Part shown: piece after piece, positions 49,636 through 58,137 of the stretch | How the letters are laid out: each line of letters begins with the position of its first letter | Position numbering within the stretch: position 1 is the stretch's first letter | Assembly: GCF_001435995.1 (NCBI RefSeq) | Contig: NZ_AYYQ01000001.1 | Location: 59,076-123,075 of the forward strand | Direction: 5' to 3' | Source of the DNA: Apilactobacillus ozensis DSM 23829 = JCM 17196 | GTDB taxonomy: Bacteria > Bacillota > Bacilli > Lactobacillales > Lactobacillaceae | DNA: 64,000 nucleotides | The notes under the pieces: generated by a model | Seen by the model: the letters and a program-made list of their open reading frames with translations, nothing else | Told to the model about the DNA's origin: nothing | Database searches by the model: none | Made by a program: the position numbers and the translations under genes

Positions 49636-50811
49636 ATGAATTTATATTCCTATGAATATCTAAATAATTCTAATGCTTACGTAGCTTATTTGTTGCTACT
49701 GTTTGCACTAATTTTAGGTATTACCATAATCTTTAATGGAATTAAATACATGCGTGATCGTACTAATTTAAAATATAGAGATTTCTTTGTTATGTTAACT
49801 TTAATATCTATATTAGCTATCAGTATGGTCTTTAGCCATGTTATGGATCAAAAAGCAACATCATCCAGAAATAATCAAACTGTTAAGATGATTCAAGATA
49901 TTAGCAAAAATAAAAAAGTTTCTGTTAATAAAATTTATACTAGTTCCACCAACTTAAGTAATGGCATGACCGTAAAAGTTGATAAACAATACTATGAGGT
50001 TAATTTAAATGCTAATTTGAATAGTTACACCTTAACGCCTATTAGGTTGATTGATAATAATTTTAATTATGTTACTAACTCATCTTCTATCATTTCAAGA
50101 ATTAGCAACTACCAATACTTAACAATTGCTTTAAAATTAATAATTGGTTTTATTGTTTTAGTTCTACAGATTAATCTTTCAGGAAAAGGAAACCTGGCAC
50201 CATCTAACGCCATCGACCAACTGCAAAATTACGTTCTAGGTGGTATTATTGGTGGAATGATTTATAGCCAAGATGTGTCCATTCTACAATTCTTTATTGT
50301 TCTATTGATTTGGTCAATTATAGTTTTCGGCAGTAAAATTCTAAATCGTCAGAGTGCTTTCTTTAGAAAAATATTTACTGGTAGTCCTCAAGTCGTAATT
50401 CAAAATGGTATTATTAACGTTGATACTGCCTTAAGAAGTGGCCTTTCTGCTTCAGATTTAACTTTTAAGCTACGTACACAAGGTGTTAGTAACTTTAAAG
50501 ATGTAAAATCAGCAACTTTAGAACAAAACGGACAACTAACCATTACTACTTTTGGAACTGAATCTGTGAACTACCCCGTTATTACCGATGGTTCTATTAA
50601 TGAAGATGTTGTTAAGAGAATGGGCAAAACTCCCGAATGGTTAGAACAAATGTTAGAAGATGAAGGAAAAGATATTTCACAAATTTATCTAGGTCAATAT
50701 GTCCACGATAATTTAATGATAATATCATTCCCTAGTCATTCTAAACGCCCTTGGTACTATTACCTTAAATATCAAAATATTAAAAACTCATATAACAATC
50801 GTAAAAAATAA
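49636..50811 (+). CDS. DUF3290-DUF421 fusion membrane protein
   Basis: 391 residues. Residues 1-150 look like DUF3290: FYSYEYL-type start (MNLYSYEYLNNSNAYVAY), helices at 15-35 and 47-67, then an outside beta domain. Residues 155-391 look like the DUF421/YetF family: three membrane helices (160-175, 200-215, 215-235) and the C-terminal cytoplasmic domain (VVIQNGIINVDTALRSGLSASDLTFKLRTQGVSNFKDVKSATLEQNGQLTI). In other lactobacilli these are two adjacent genes; here the reading frame is continuous. Function of both is unknown, but the fusion argues that they act together. GGAGCG upstream, own promoter. Confidence 0.85.
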   Translation: MNLYSYEYLNNSNAYVAYLLLLFALILGITIIFNGIKYMRDRTNLKYRDFFVMLTLISILAISMVFSHVMDQKATSSRNNQTVKMIQDISKNKKVSVNKIYTSSTNLSNGMTVKVDKQYYEVNLNANLNSYTLTPIRLIDNNFNYVTNSSSIISRISNYQYLTIALKLIIGFIVLVLQINLSGKGNLAPSNAIDQLQNYVLGGIIGGMIYSQDVSILQFFIVLLIWSIIVFGSKILNRQSAFFRKIFTGSPQVVIQNGIINVDTALRSGLSASDLTFKLRTQGVSNFKDVKSATLEQNGQLTITTFGTESVNYPVITDGSINEDVVKRMGKTPEWLEQMLEDEGKDISQIYLGQYVHDNLMIISFPSHSKRPWYYYLKYQNIKNSYNNRKK

Positions 50812-50812
50812 T

Positions 50813-50844
50813 AAAAAGCTCCTATGTCAATATAGGAGCTTTTT
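50813..50844. terminator. Bidirectional terminator
   Basis: AAAAAGCTCCTAT / ATAGGAGCTTTTT hairpin between convergent genes. Confidence 0.88.
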
Positions 50845-50845
50845 A

Positions 50846-51448
50846 TTATTCAAATACTATAAATCTTTTATCATCATCGATATAATCTTTAGCTTGTGCT
50901 GGATTTTCAATCGATCCAAAGACCATTTCTCCGCGCAATTTCCAATTACTTGGAATGTCAAATTCTTTTCTAACGTCATCATCGATTAATGGATTATAAT
51001 GTTGCAAATTAGCACCAATTTCATTATCAGCTAAGCCTGTCCAAACTGCATACTGTGCATTACCTTGTGATTGTTCTGACCAATCGTAAAAATTGTCTTT
51101 ATAAGCTGGAAATTGTTCTTCCAATCCTTTAACAACGTCACTATCAGTAAAGTAAAGAATAGTAGCATATCCCGCTTTAAAAGCATCAATTTTAGCAGTT
51201 GTTTTGTTTAAAGCATCCTCATCTTTTAAATGTGGTTTCAAATTATCTAACACAATATCCCATAGCTTGTCGTGGTTTTCGTTAAATAAAATAGCAGCTC
51301 TAACAGATTGACTGTTAAATGGCGATGGTGATTCTTTAATAGTATCTTCAATGAACGAAACTAACTCACCATTACTTTGTTGAATGTTTTTACCCAAAGC
51401 ATAAACGCTTCGACGCTTTTTTTGAATTTCTAAAAAATCATTTTTCAT
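50846..51448 (-). CDS. Nitroreductase-family protein (YdgI/YfkO-like)
   Basis: About 200 residues with the FMN-binding nitroreductase pattern: KKRRSVYALG near the start (R-S-R/V-Y), SPSPFNSQSVRAAILF (S-P-F-N-x-Q-x), and late GEMVFGSIE and DKRFIVFE. Reduces nitro/quinone compounds with NAD(P)H. ATG at 51448 has GAGGAGG seven bases ahead; a longer frame start lies within that region. Monocistronic. Confidence 0.9.
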   Translation of the reverse strand: MKNDFLEIQKKRRSVYALGKNIQQSNGELVSFIEDTIKESPSPFNSQSVRAAILFNENHDKLWDIVLDNLKPHLKDEDALNKTTAKIDAFKAGYATILYFTDSDVVKGLEEQFPAYKDNFYDWSEQSQGNAQYAVWTGLADNEIGANLQHYNPLIDDDVRKEFDIPSNWKLRGEMVFGSIENPAQAKDYIDDDKRFIVFE

Positions 51449-51598
51449 AATTAGTTCCTCCTCATTTATTATAACAGTGACCACATTATATCAACTTACT
51501 TTTCGTTAGTAAAATAATTAGACTGGTTTTACTAAACATTTTTAGTACCTTAATGTTATTATCAATATAGGTAACTTTTTTATAATTAGGAGGTTCAA

Positions 51599-51922
51599 AT
51601 GTATTACTATGTTTTCTTACTATTAGCTATTTTAGGTGAATTAGTTGGAACTAATTTATTAAAAATATCAATGGGATTCAGTAAGTTGTTGCCAACAATT
51701 GGATCGTTACTATCTTTTGCAGTATGTTTTTATTGCTTATCCATCGCCATGATTAAAGTTCCGCTAAACATCGCCTATGCTACATGGAGTGGAATTGGAT
51801 TATTATTATCCACCGTAGTTGCGGTAATCCTATATAAAGAAGCTATAAACATATCAACAATTATCGGTTTAACTTTAATAATAGTTGGAGTTGTAATTTT
51901 AAATTTATACAGCACAAAATAA
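51599..51922 (+). CDS. Small multidrug resistance (SMR) family transporter
   Basis: 107 residues with four membrane helices, EmrE/QacC type. The signature Glu is in LLAILGELVGTNLLKIS (residue 14-15 region of helix 1), and AYATWSGIGLLLSTVVAVILYKEAI forms helix 3 with the proline/GxG features. Proton-coupled cation export or guanidinium-type transport is typical. Own terminator. Confidence 0.9.
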   Translation: MYYYVFLLLAILGELVGTNLLKISMGFSKLLPTIGSLLSFAVCFYCLSIAMIKVPLNIAYATWSGIGLLLSTVVAVILYKEAINISTIIGLTLIIVGVVILNLYSTK

Positions 51923-51953
51923 ACACCATCATATATCCGATGGTGTTTATTTT
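51916..51953. terminator. Bidirectional terminator
   Basis: AAAATAAACACCATC / GATGGTGTTTATTTT between convergent genes. Confidence 0.91.
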
Positions 51954-53071
51954 ATTAGATAAGCAATATTTTTGCTTAAGTTAATAATTAAATTACTGGC
52001 ATTCTGCATCGATTCATCTATAGACATTGCACCGTTAGTTATTGAAAAGACGGCATCTATATCTAATGACTTAATGTCATTGGCAACAATTCCTCCAAGT
52101 CCGATAACTTTACATTTTGGATTAACCAATTTGGCCAAGTGAGTAACTTTACTAGTAACTTTTCCATACGCAGTCTGTGAATCAATACTACCTTCACCGG
52201 TGAATACATAATCACAATCTAATAATTTAGACTTTAAATCATATTTTTGAATAATAAAATCTGCTCCGGAAACAAATCCACTATTAAAAAACGCTAAAAA
52301 AGCTGCTCCCATTCCACCAGCTGCACCTGCACCGGGAAATTTATCTACGTTTACACCTAAATTATTAAAAATAACTTCAGCATATAATTTTAAATTATTG
52401 TCCAAGTTTGAAACCAAATCGGGGGTACTAGCTCCCTTTTGCGGACCAAAAACTACTGAAGCTCCCTCATCACCCGTCAAGGGATTTTTAACGTCAGATA
52501 AGATTGTAAACTTTATATTCTTAATTCTACTATTAATATCATCTATATTAATGTGTCCTAGACGTGATAATTCTGAATTACCTAAACCTATATCATTTCC
52601 GTTTTTATCGAAAAATGCTACTCCTAAAGCCTTGGCCATTCCTTGCCCACCATCATTAGTGGCAGAACCACCAAGGCCTATGTATATACGTTTTACGCCA
52701 TGCTTAGCAGCATCCAGTATTAATTGTCCAGTTCCATAACTGGTAGCTTTTAGAGGGTTTAAATCACACTTATTGACTAAATCAATTCCACTGGCCTCTG
52801 CCATCGATATAACAGCAGCTTGTCCATTTTCAATTAGACCATATTTAGCATTGACAATATTACCTAAGGGTCCCATAACGTCACAATTTATGTAATGGCC
52901 ATGGTATAAATTCACTAAAGTTTCTAGAGTCCCATCACCTCCGTCGGCCATTGGAACTTTGACTATTCGTGCTGATGGAAGAGCCTTTTTGATTCCAATG
53001 CTCATGAAATCACAAACTTGCTTAGATGATAGACTGCCTTTGAAAGAATCTGGTGCTAAAACAAATTTCAT
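51947..53071 (-). CDS. Glycerate kinase
   Basis: 374 residues, GlxK/GarK-type: phosphorylates glycerate to 2- or 3-phosphoglycerate. The family signature PDSFKGSLSS at the start, VKVPMADGGDGTLE-type (RIVKVPMADGGDGT), GLGGSATNDGGQG, GAGAAGGMGAAF, and VFTGEGSIDSQTAYGKV are all present. Feeds glycerate into glycolysis. Monocistronic. Confidence 0.94.
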   Translation of the reverse strand: MKFVLAPDSFKGSLSSKQVCDFMSIGIKKALPSARIVKVPMADGGDGTLETLVNLYHGHYINCDVMGPLGNIVNAKYGLIENGQAAVISMAEASGIDLVNKCDLNPLKATSYGTGQLILDAAKHGVKRIYIGLGGSATNDGGQGMAKALGVAFFDKNGNDIGLGNSELSRLGHINIDDINSRIKNIKFTILSDVKNPLTGDEGASVVFGPQKGASTPDLVSNLDNNLKLYAEVIFNNLGVNVDKFPGAGAAGGMGAAFLAFFNSGFVSGADFIIQKYDLKSKLLDCDYVFTGEGSIDSQTAYGKVTSKVTHLAKLVNPKCKVIGLGGIVANDIKSLDIDAVFSITNGAMSIDESMQNASNLIINLSKNIAYLIK

Positions 53072-53178
53072 ATTATTCCTCCTATGCTTAATATAATAAA
53101 GATAAACAAGTAATACTGTATACTTTAATCTAAAAAGTTACAAACTGTAAAAAATTGTGAATTTTTTTCATAAAATAA

Positions 53179-53207
53179 TTGACTTTTAAAATAACAGGTG
53201 GCAGAAT
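53179..53207 (+). promoter_or_regulatory. Promoter of small membrane protein
   Basis: TTGACT, 17 bases, CAGAAT (53202-53207). A nearby TTACA-N3-TGTAA repeat (53138-53150) lies in the same divergent region. Confidence 0.5.
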
Positions 53208-53239
53208 TAGGGCAGAAAATGAAATAGGAGATGAGTAAC

Positions 53240-53479
53240 ATGATTGGTATGATCAAAAATCTATTGATTGTTTTAATGTATATTGTATGGGTAGGCGTTG
53301 GTGTGGCCTTAATTGCTTCAATCAGCCAAATATTACCTGGACAGTTAGGGGCCTTAGTAATTATTGTATTGCTATTCCCATTAACCTATCTGCCAATCAG
53401 GTTATTTAATGCCGAAACGTTAAACAAAGTAAAGAAAAACTACAAAAACAACAATCAAATTAAAAAAGATATTTTATAA
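53240..53479 (+). CDS. Small membrane protein
   Basis: 79 residues with two membrane helices (residues 7-27, LLIVLMYIVWVGVGVALIASI, and 35-55, GALVIIVLLFPLTYLPIRL) and a basic Lys/Asn tail. ATG at 53240 with GGAG nine bases ahead is preferred over the ATG at 53231 that touches that site. Unknown family; probable regulator or structural partner of a membrane complex. Confidence 0.55.
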   Translation: MIGMIKNLLIVLMYIVWVGVGVALIASISQILPGQLGALVIIVLLFPLTYLPIRLFNAETLNKVKKNYKNNNQIKKDIL

Positions 53480-53485
53480 AAAATA

Positions 53486-53522
53486 AAAATAATTCAGAAT
53501 CCATTAGGTTCTGAATTATTTT
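53486..53522. terminator. Bidirectional terminator
   Basis: AAAATAATTCAGAA / TTCTGAATTATTTT between convergent genes. Confidence 0.9.
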
Positions 53523-54211
53523 TTTACTACAGAAAAGATTCTCATTCCATATAGAAATTGAAATTTATAGTCGTAGAAGAATACTTGATTACCCTGCTTA
53601 ATAAATTCATTGGCCATTTTTTTAGATAAATAACTAGTGTTAAATATATAAGCAGTTCCGTTGTGACCTAATAAACGATTAATTTCGCTACATACTTTTT
53701 TACAGTCAGATTTTTTGTAACTACTTAAAAAACTATTTAAGCTATTTGCAGCCGTGATAGTATCAAAAGATTTATCAGAATATGGCAAGTTACGAATGTC
53801 ACCATTGACCAAATTAATTCGATATTTAACTCGATTATTAACAGCGTTAGTATGAAAATCTTTATTACTAAATTGATTTTTATCTTCCACAGCGATAATT
53901 AAAGTTCGTGAAGATACTGATAATTTATTAGCTATCTGAATAATTAAAAAACCATCGTTGCTGCCCAAATCTAGAATGGATTGGCTATCTTGAACATCAA
54001 TTGAATCCACAAATTCTTTAAAAAGTCTATTTCTTAAATAAGCGTTACGCAAAAAACTCATTACAGTAAAAATCAAAAAAGCCAGGGACCATAATAAATA
54101 AATAGTTTTCAAACCGGTTGCTAAATAGGTCATAAATAAAACAGCAAATGCAATGAAAAATGTAACTTCTACGAACTGATTATTAGACCTATGTTTAAAC
54201 TTTTTATACAT
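53516..54211 (-). CDS. Membrane-anchored SAM-dependent methyltransferase
   Basis: About 231 residues: two N-terminal membrane helices (residues 12-32 and 36-53), then a class I methyltransferase core with ILDLGSNDGFLIIQIA (SAM motif I), VEDKNQF (motif II), LVNGDIRNLPYSDKSFDTITAANSLNS (motif III region). Lactobacillus-type 'class I SAM-dependent methyltransferase' of unknown substrate; membrane tether suggests lipid or envelope methylation. ATG at 54211 is preferred, AAAGGTGG five bases ahead. Confidence 0.85.
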   Translation of the reverse strand: MYKKFKHRSNNQFVEVTFFIAFAVLFMTYLATGLKTIYLLWSLAFLIFTVMSFLRNAYLRNRLFKEFVDSIDVQDSQSILDLGSNDGFLIIQIANKLSVSSRTLIIAVEDKNQFSNKDFHTNAVNNRVKYRINLVNGDIRNLPYSDKSFDTITAANSLNSFLSSYKKSDCKKVCSEINRLLGHNGTAYIFNTSYLSKKMANEFIKQGNQVFFYDYKFQFLYGMRIFSVVKK

Positions 54212-54285
54212 ACTTACCACCTTTATTAACATAACCTATCTATATATTAACAGTGTAATCAAAATAATGATAAACATATTTATTT

Positions 54286-54314
54286 AAAAAGAATGGCATA
54301 AAGCCATTCTTTTT
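54286..54314 (-). terminator. Terminator of the TPM-LemA operon
   Basis: AAAAAGAATGGC / GCCATTCTTTTT just at the LemA gene end. Confidence 0.87.
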
Positions 54315-54927
54315 AAAAGTTTACAGATGGTGCCTTTTGAGCACTAGTATCAGCGCTAAAGTAGTTTATTTTTTGATGTCCAGTCATTCCAGCAACAATT
54401 GAGCCTGGAAATTTAACGACTTGATTATTATATTCCCTAGCAACTCGATTGTATTTATTACGTTCAACTGAAATTCTATTTTCAGTGCCTTCCATTTGTA
54501 CGATTAAATCGTGCATTGTATTGCTAGATGCCAAGTTAGGATAAGCTTCTTTGATTGATCCAACTAAAACATTTAATGATTTAGACTGTTCATCTAATGC
54601 TTTTACTTTATCATTTGTATTATTTGAATCGCTATATTTTTTCTGTGAATTATAGTATTCCGTTCTGGCTTTACTAATTTCGCCATATACTTCTTTTTCT
54701 TGTTTTTGTTGCCCTTTGACTGCATTTACTAGGTTAGGAATCAAATCCGCTCTTCGTTGTAAAACAGTTTGAACTTGTCCCAGTTGGGCCTCAACATCTT
54801 GTTCTTTTGTAGCCAACTTGTTTGAAGTTCTTATAAAACCACTCGCAATAATAATCACAATTAGTATTGCTACTATTAAACTAATAAAAGATTTTTTCCT
54901 ATAAAAAGGCGTCGCTGTATTTACCAT
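54313..54927 (-). CDS. LemA-family protein
   Basis: 204 residues: short membrane anchor (residues 14-30) then long helical bundle, LemA-type: EAQLGQVQTVLQRRADLIPNLVNAVKGQ, EKEVYGEISKART, and RISVERNKYNRVAREYNNQVVKFPGS. Function unknown; usually with TPM/YgcG proteins. Third gene of an operon with an acidic repeat protein and a TPM protein. Confidence 0.92.
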   Translation of the reverse strand: MVNTATPFYRKKSFISLIVAILIVIIIASGFIRTSNKLATKEQDVEAQLGQVQTVLQRRADLIPNLVNAVKGQQKQEKEVYGEISKARTEYYNSQKKYSDSNNTNDKVKALDEQSKSLNVLVGSIKEAYPNLASSNTMHDLIVQMEGTENRISVERNKYNRVAREYNNQVVKFPGSIVAGMTGHQKINYFSADTSAQKAPSVNF

Positions 54928-54945
54928 AGTTCCTCCAATATTTTC

Positions 54946-55686
54946 CTAATAATTTTCATCATCATGATCATAAGAGTTATCAGAATCGATTAAATATTGA
55001 TCGTATTCTTCGTCTAAAACTTCATTTTGACGTTCTTCTTCCTCTTTATCCCAATCATCATCTAAGTCATCACTGTCTAGGTCATCATCATTATCTAAAT
55101 CATTTGAGTCGTCGTCATCTAGATAATCGTCATCCCAGTCATAATCCAAGTTAACGTCATTATCACTCAACTCGTCGTCTGAAGTACTGTCTAAATAATT
55201 ATCAGATAAATCGTAGTTATTTAAAGCATTATAACTACTTTGACTAGTTTCAGAATTTTGCATAGCCAAATCATTTTGGTAATTATTCTTATTTTTAATA
55301 ATATTATCTTGATAGCTATTTTTATAATTTTGGTTAATTAAATATTGGTCATATTCTTCTTCCAAAATTGCATGTTTCCTTTTGTCATATTCTTTATCCC
55401 AGTCATCATCTTCTAAATCATAAGGGCCATCTGAAATTAAGTGATAGTCAATATAGTTTCCGCTAATCAATATATCGGTTAGACTGCATAATTTTAAAGT
55501 TTTCAATGTAAACTTATGCAACGCAACATTTTTACTTATTTCATAGCCATCCACTGTATGAGCAAACGATTGCACTTCATGCTTTTGTAGGGCTACTTTT
55601 TTATTCTTATACCTAAAATAATACGAAAAACCGATTCCAACATAAATAGTAATTCTTAATATTAAACTCCAATTCCAATTTTCCAA
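54946..55686 (-). CDS. Acidic repeat protein between LemA and TPM genes
   Basis: 246 residues, not recognised. N-terminal helix (residues 7-25, SLILRITIYVGIGFSYYFRY) is probably membrane-bound; a basic stretch follows (YKNKKVALQKHEV), then a highly Asp-rich, Asn-rich tail. A 26-residue module, DDDWDKEYDKRKHAILEEEYDQYLI-like (residues about 91-118), recurs near the end (210-237), with a long Asp-rich linker between. Net charge is very negative. TTG start. It separates LemA from TPM in one operon, suggesting the three act together at the membrane. Confidence 0.7.
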   Translation of the reverse strand: MENWNWSLILRITIYVGIGFSYYFRYKNKKVALQKHEVQSFAHTVDGYEISKNVALHKFTLKTLKLCSLTDILISGNYIDYHLISDGPYDLEDDDWDKEYDKRKHAILEEEYDQYLINQNYKNSYQDNIIKNKNNYQNDLAMQNSETSQSSYNALNNYDLSDNYLDSTSDDELSDNDVNLDYDWDDDYLDDDDSNDLDNDDDLDSDDLDDDWDKEEEERQNEVLDEEYDQYLIDSDNSYDHDDENY

Positions 55687-55718
55687 GATAACACTTCTTT
55701 AACTTTAAGTTAGGCATT

Positions 55719-56555
55719 CTAGATTGAAGAACCGCCACCACCAAAGTCACCACCGCCGCCAGAATCACTGAATCCGCCACTATCAAATCCACCAGAGAAA
55801 GTATTATTATTTCCACTACTGCCGGCACCAATTAAAAATGGTAACAGCCAGCTACTATCCCCGCCAGAAGAGCCTGGACCATTATGATGATTATTATTTT
55901 TAGCTATCTTAATCACGATTAAAATAACCCCGATTAAGACTATAAATAAAATAATAAAAACTATCATATTGGTACGTTTTTTGGCAGCTTGGTCTTTTTT
56001 AATTTGCTGAAGTGATTTATTGGCATATCGTTTACTAATAATTTTAGATACCGACTGGAAAACATTATCAATTCCCCTATCAACATCTGATGTATCACTA
56101 GATTTTAACAACGGCTTATTCTTCATTAAAATGTCGTTAGATTGAGCATCGGTTAAAATATCCTCAACTCCATACCCTGTGCTTATTCTAACATTATTTT
56201 TACCACCGTTATATGCAAATAAAATCAATAAGCCATTATCTAAACCTTTTTTACCAAAGTGCCATCGATTATTTTGTAATAAATCGTTTGCATAATCATC
56301 GATACTTTGCCCATTAGTTGAATTGATTGTCATAACCACAATCTGGGGCTTAGCTGCCGTCTTTTGATATTCTTTTTCCTTATCTATTATTTGTTTTTTG
56401 GTAGAATTAGAAAGCACTTTTGCATAGTCATTAACTACATATTCTTTAGTGGGCACTGGATTAGTAGTTTCTGCATGTAAGCTTGTAAATTGAAATCCAA
56501 ATATTAACGTTATTGCTGAAAACAAAACCAATAAAATTTTTTTAATTTTTATCAC
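55719..56555 (-). CDS. TPM-domain (YgcG-like) protein
   Basis: About 278 residues: signal peptide (KILLVLFSAITLIFGFQFTSLHA), TPM phosphatase-like domain (YVVNDYAKVLSNSTKKQIIDKEKEYQ, QIVVMTINST, FGKKGLDNGLLILFAYNG, VRISTGYGVEDILTD), a membrane helix (residues about 200-220) and a Gly/Ser-rich tail (SGGGGDFGGGGSS). GGAGG (56555-56559) would fit an unusual ATT start at 56546, giving MKKILLV; the annotation here uses GTG at 56555, which overlaps it. First gene of the TPM-acidic-LemA operon. YgcG/TPM proteins and LemA often go together. Confidence 0.88.
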   Translation of the reverse strand: MIKIKKILLVLFSAITLIFGFQFTSLHAETTNPVPTKEYVVNDYAKVLSNSTKKQIIDKEKEYQKTAAKPQIVVMTINSTNGQSIDDYANDLLQNNRWHFGKKGLDNGLLILFAYNGGKNNVRISTGYGVEDILTDAQSNDILMKNKPLLKSSDTSDVDRGIDNVFQSVSKIISKRYANKSLQQIKKDQAAKKRTNMIVFIILFIVLIGVILIVIKIAKNNNHHNGPGSSGGDSSWLLPFLIGAGSSGNNNTFSGGFDSGGFSDSGGGGDFGGGGSSI

Positions 56556-56690
56556 CTCCAAATTTATTGGGTATTTATACGTATATACTAAAGAAATAAA
56601 AGATAAAAGCAAGTTAAACAAGTGCCTAATGGTAGTAATCATAAAATGGTTGCGTTAGAATGAAATAAATTATGAATTGGAGTGTACACA

Positions 56691-57500
56691 TTGAAATTAA
56701 AAAAAGCTATTTTAACAATTGGTTCAGCTTTACTAGTATCAGCCTCAGTTGCTACAAATATTAGTGCTGATGGTTTACCAAACAATAATTCAAAATATTG
56801 GAATAAAGCTCGTTTAGTAACAACTAGTCGTAGTATTAATGCTCAACAAATGAAACTTAAAAAGGGCATGATTACTAATCAAAAAGTTACTTCTAGTAAG
56901 CTTAAAAACAATTCTGACTTATACGTGCGAAGAGTAGGTAACAACCATAAAGAATGGCTCCTATTTAGCAACTCTTTGAAACAAAATAAACAATCAGTTT
57001 GGATAACTAAGCAAAAAGATACTAAATGGATCAAAAAATATGTACAAAAAGAACCTAAAGGTGGATTAACTTCTAACTTTAGTCGCGCATCATTTGAACA
57101 TGTTCCATCTGACAAATACGTAAATGCATTCTTCCCAGAAGGTTCATATCTTGGCGATAAAGATAACCCTACCATCAAAGGTGGTCAAGCCATTAGTGTT
57201 AAAAAAGAGGATAGTGATTCTAAACCAGATAACAATACTTACTTGATAATGGTTAAGGGACAAGCTACCAAAGTTAACATGGGTAAAGGTGAACCTACAC
57301 CATACAATATTATTAATGTTCAAGACAAAATGATTGTATCTAAAAATACTCCTGAAGATTCACAAGCGGTTATTCCCATGAACTTTAATGTTACAAATGG
57401 AACATTATGGCGCATTCTAGATGAAAATGGTAAATTAACTAAAAATGGTTATTCTTACAACGCTAAGTACCAAAAATGGTTCCCTGTTACATTTAAATAG
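56691..57500 (+). CDS. Secreted surface protein, unknown
   Basis: About 269 residues with signal peptide (KLKKAILTIGSALLVSASVATNISA, cut before DG). The mature part is basic and rich in Asn/Lys: KLKKGMITNQKVTSSKLKN, WITKQKDTKWIKKYVQKEP; the central and end parts resemble lactobacillus SLAP-like or hypothetical surface proteins. TTG at 56691 preferred (GGAG eight bases ahead). Ends ...WRILDENGKLTKNGYSYNAKYQKWFPVTFK. Its role is unknown. Confidence 0.72.
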   Translation: MKLKKAILTIGSALLVSASVATNISADGLPNNNSKYWNKARLVTTSRSINAQQMKLKKGMITNQKVTSSKLKNNSDLYVRRVGNNHKEWLLFSNSLKQNKQSVWITKQKDTKWIKKYVQKEPKGGLTSNFSRASFEHVPSDKYVNAFFPEGSYLGDKDNPTIKGGQAISVKKEDSDSKPDNNTYLIMVKGQATKVNMGKGEPTPYNIINVQDKMIVSKNTPEDSQAVIPMNFNVTNGTLWRILDENGKLTKNGYSYNAKYQKWFPVTFK

Positions 57501-57503
57501 ACT

Positions 57504-57528
57504 AAAAGCTATCATTTAGATAGCTTTT
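57504..57528 (+). terminator. Terminator of the surface protein gene
   Basis: AAAAGCTATC / GATAGCTTTT followed by T-run. Confidence 0.84.
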
Positions 57529-57571
57529 TTTGTTTATAATAAGTTTATAAATAAATCAGGGAGCTTTTAAA

Positions 57572-58099
57572 TTGAAAACAAAAGATATTACTCAAATTGC
57601 TTTAACTGTTGCATTAATTATTGTACTAGGATTATTGCCTGCTATTCCATTAGGAATTATTCCAGTCCCAATTGTCTTGCAAAACATGGGAATTATGCTT
57701 ACTGGACTGATTTTAGGACCTAAGAAAGGGACTATTAGCATCGCTATTTTTATGCTACTAGTCGCCATCGGAATGCCAATTTTAACTGGTGGCAATGGAG
57801 GCTTAGCTGTTTTTATCGGCCCTACTTGTGGATATTTATTAGCATGGTTGTTAACCCCTTGCATGATATCTATTTTGAAAAAAACTGCCAATAATTTTAA
57901 AAATACCTATGTTCAATATTTAATAATCTGGTTGTTAATAATAGTTGTAGACTTAATTGGTTCAATTGGTTTATCCATTCAAAGTAAAATGCCTTTACAA
58001 CTAGCCATTTATTCCAATTTTATTTTTATTCCGGGTGATACAGTAAAATTATTTATTGCTATATTCGTTTCCAAAAGATTACAAAAAATGACTCTATAG
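57572..58099 (+). CDS. bioY: Biotin transporter BioY
   Basis: 175 residues, S-component-like biotin importer with about six helices: ALTVALIIVLGLLPAIPLGIIPVPIVLQNMGIM (the conserved P-V-P--LQ segment), GLILGPKKGTISIAIFMLLVAIGMPILTGGNGG, CGYLLAWLLTPCM, and IFIPGDTVKLFIAIFVSKRL. TTG start; GGGAGC upstream. Together with BirA (23.5 kb) and accB it points to biotin auxotrophy with import. No BirA operator seen, and this BirA lacks a DNA-binding domain. Confidence 0.93.
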   Translation: MKTKDITQIALTVALIIVLGLLPAIPLGIIPVPIVLQNMGIMLTGLILGPKKGTISIAIFMLLVAIGMPILTGGNGGLAVFIGPTCGYLLAWLLTPCMISILKKTANNFKNTYVQYLIIWLLIIVVDLIGSIGLSIQSKMPLQLAIYSNFIFIPGDTVKLFIAIFVSKRLQKMTL

Positions 58100-58104
58100 A
58101 TGCT

Positions 58105-58136
58105 AAAAAATGACACGCAAATAGCGTGTCATTTTT
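58105..58136. terminator. Bidirectional terminator
   Basis: AAAAAATGACACGC / GCGTGTCATTTTT between convergent genes. Confidence 0.91.
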
Positions 58137-58137
58137 A

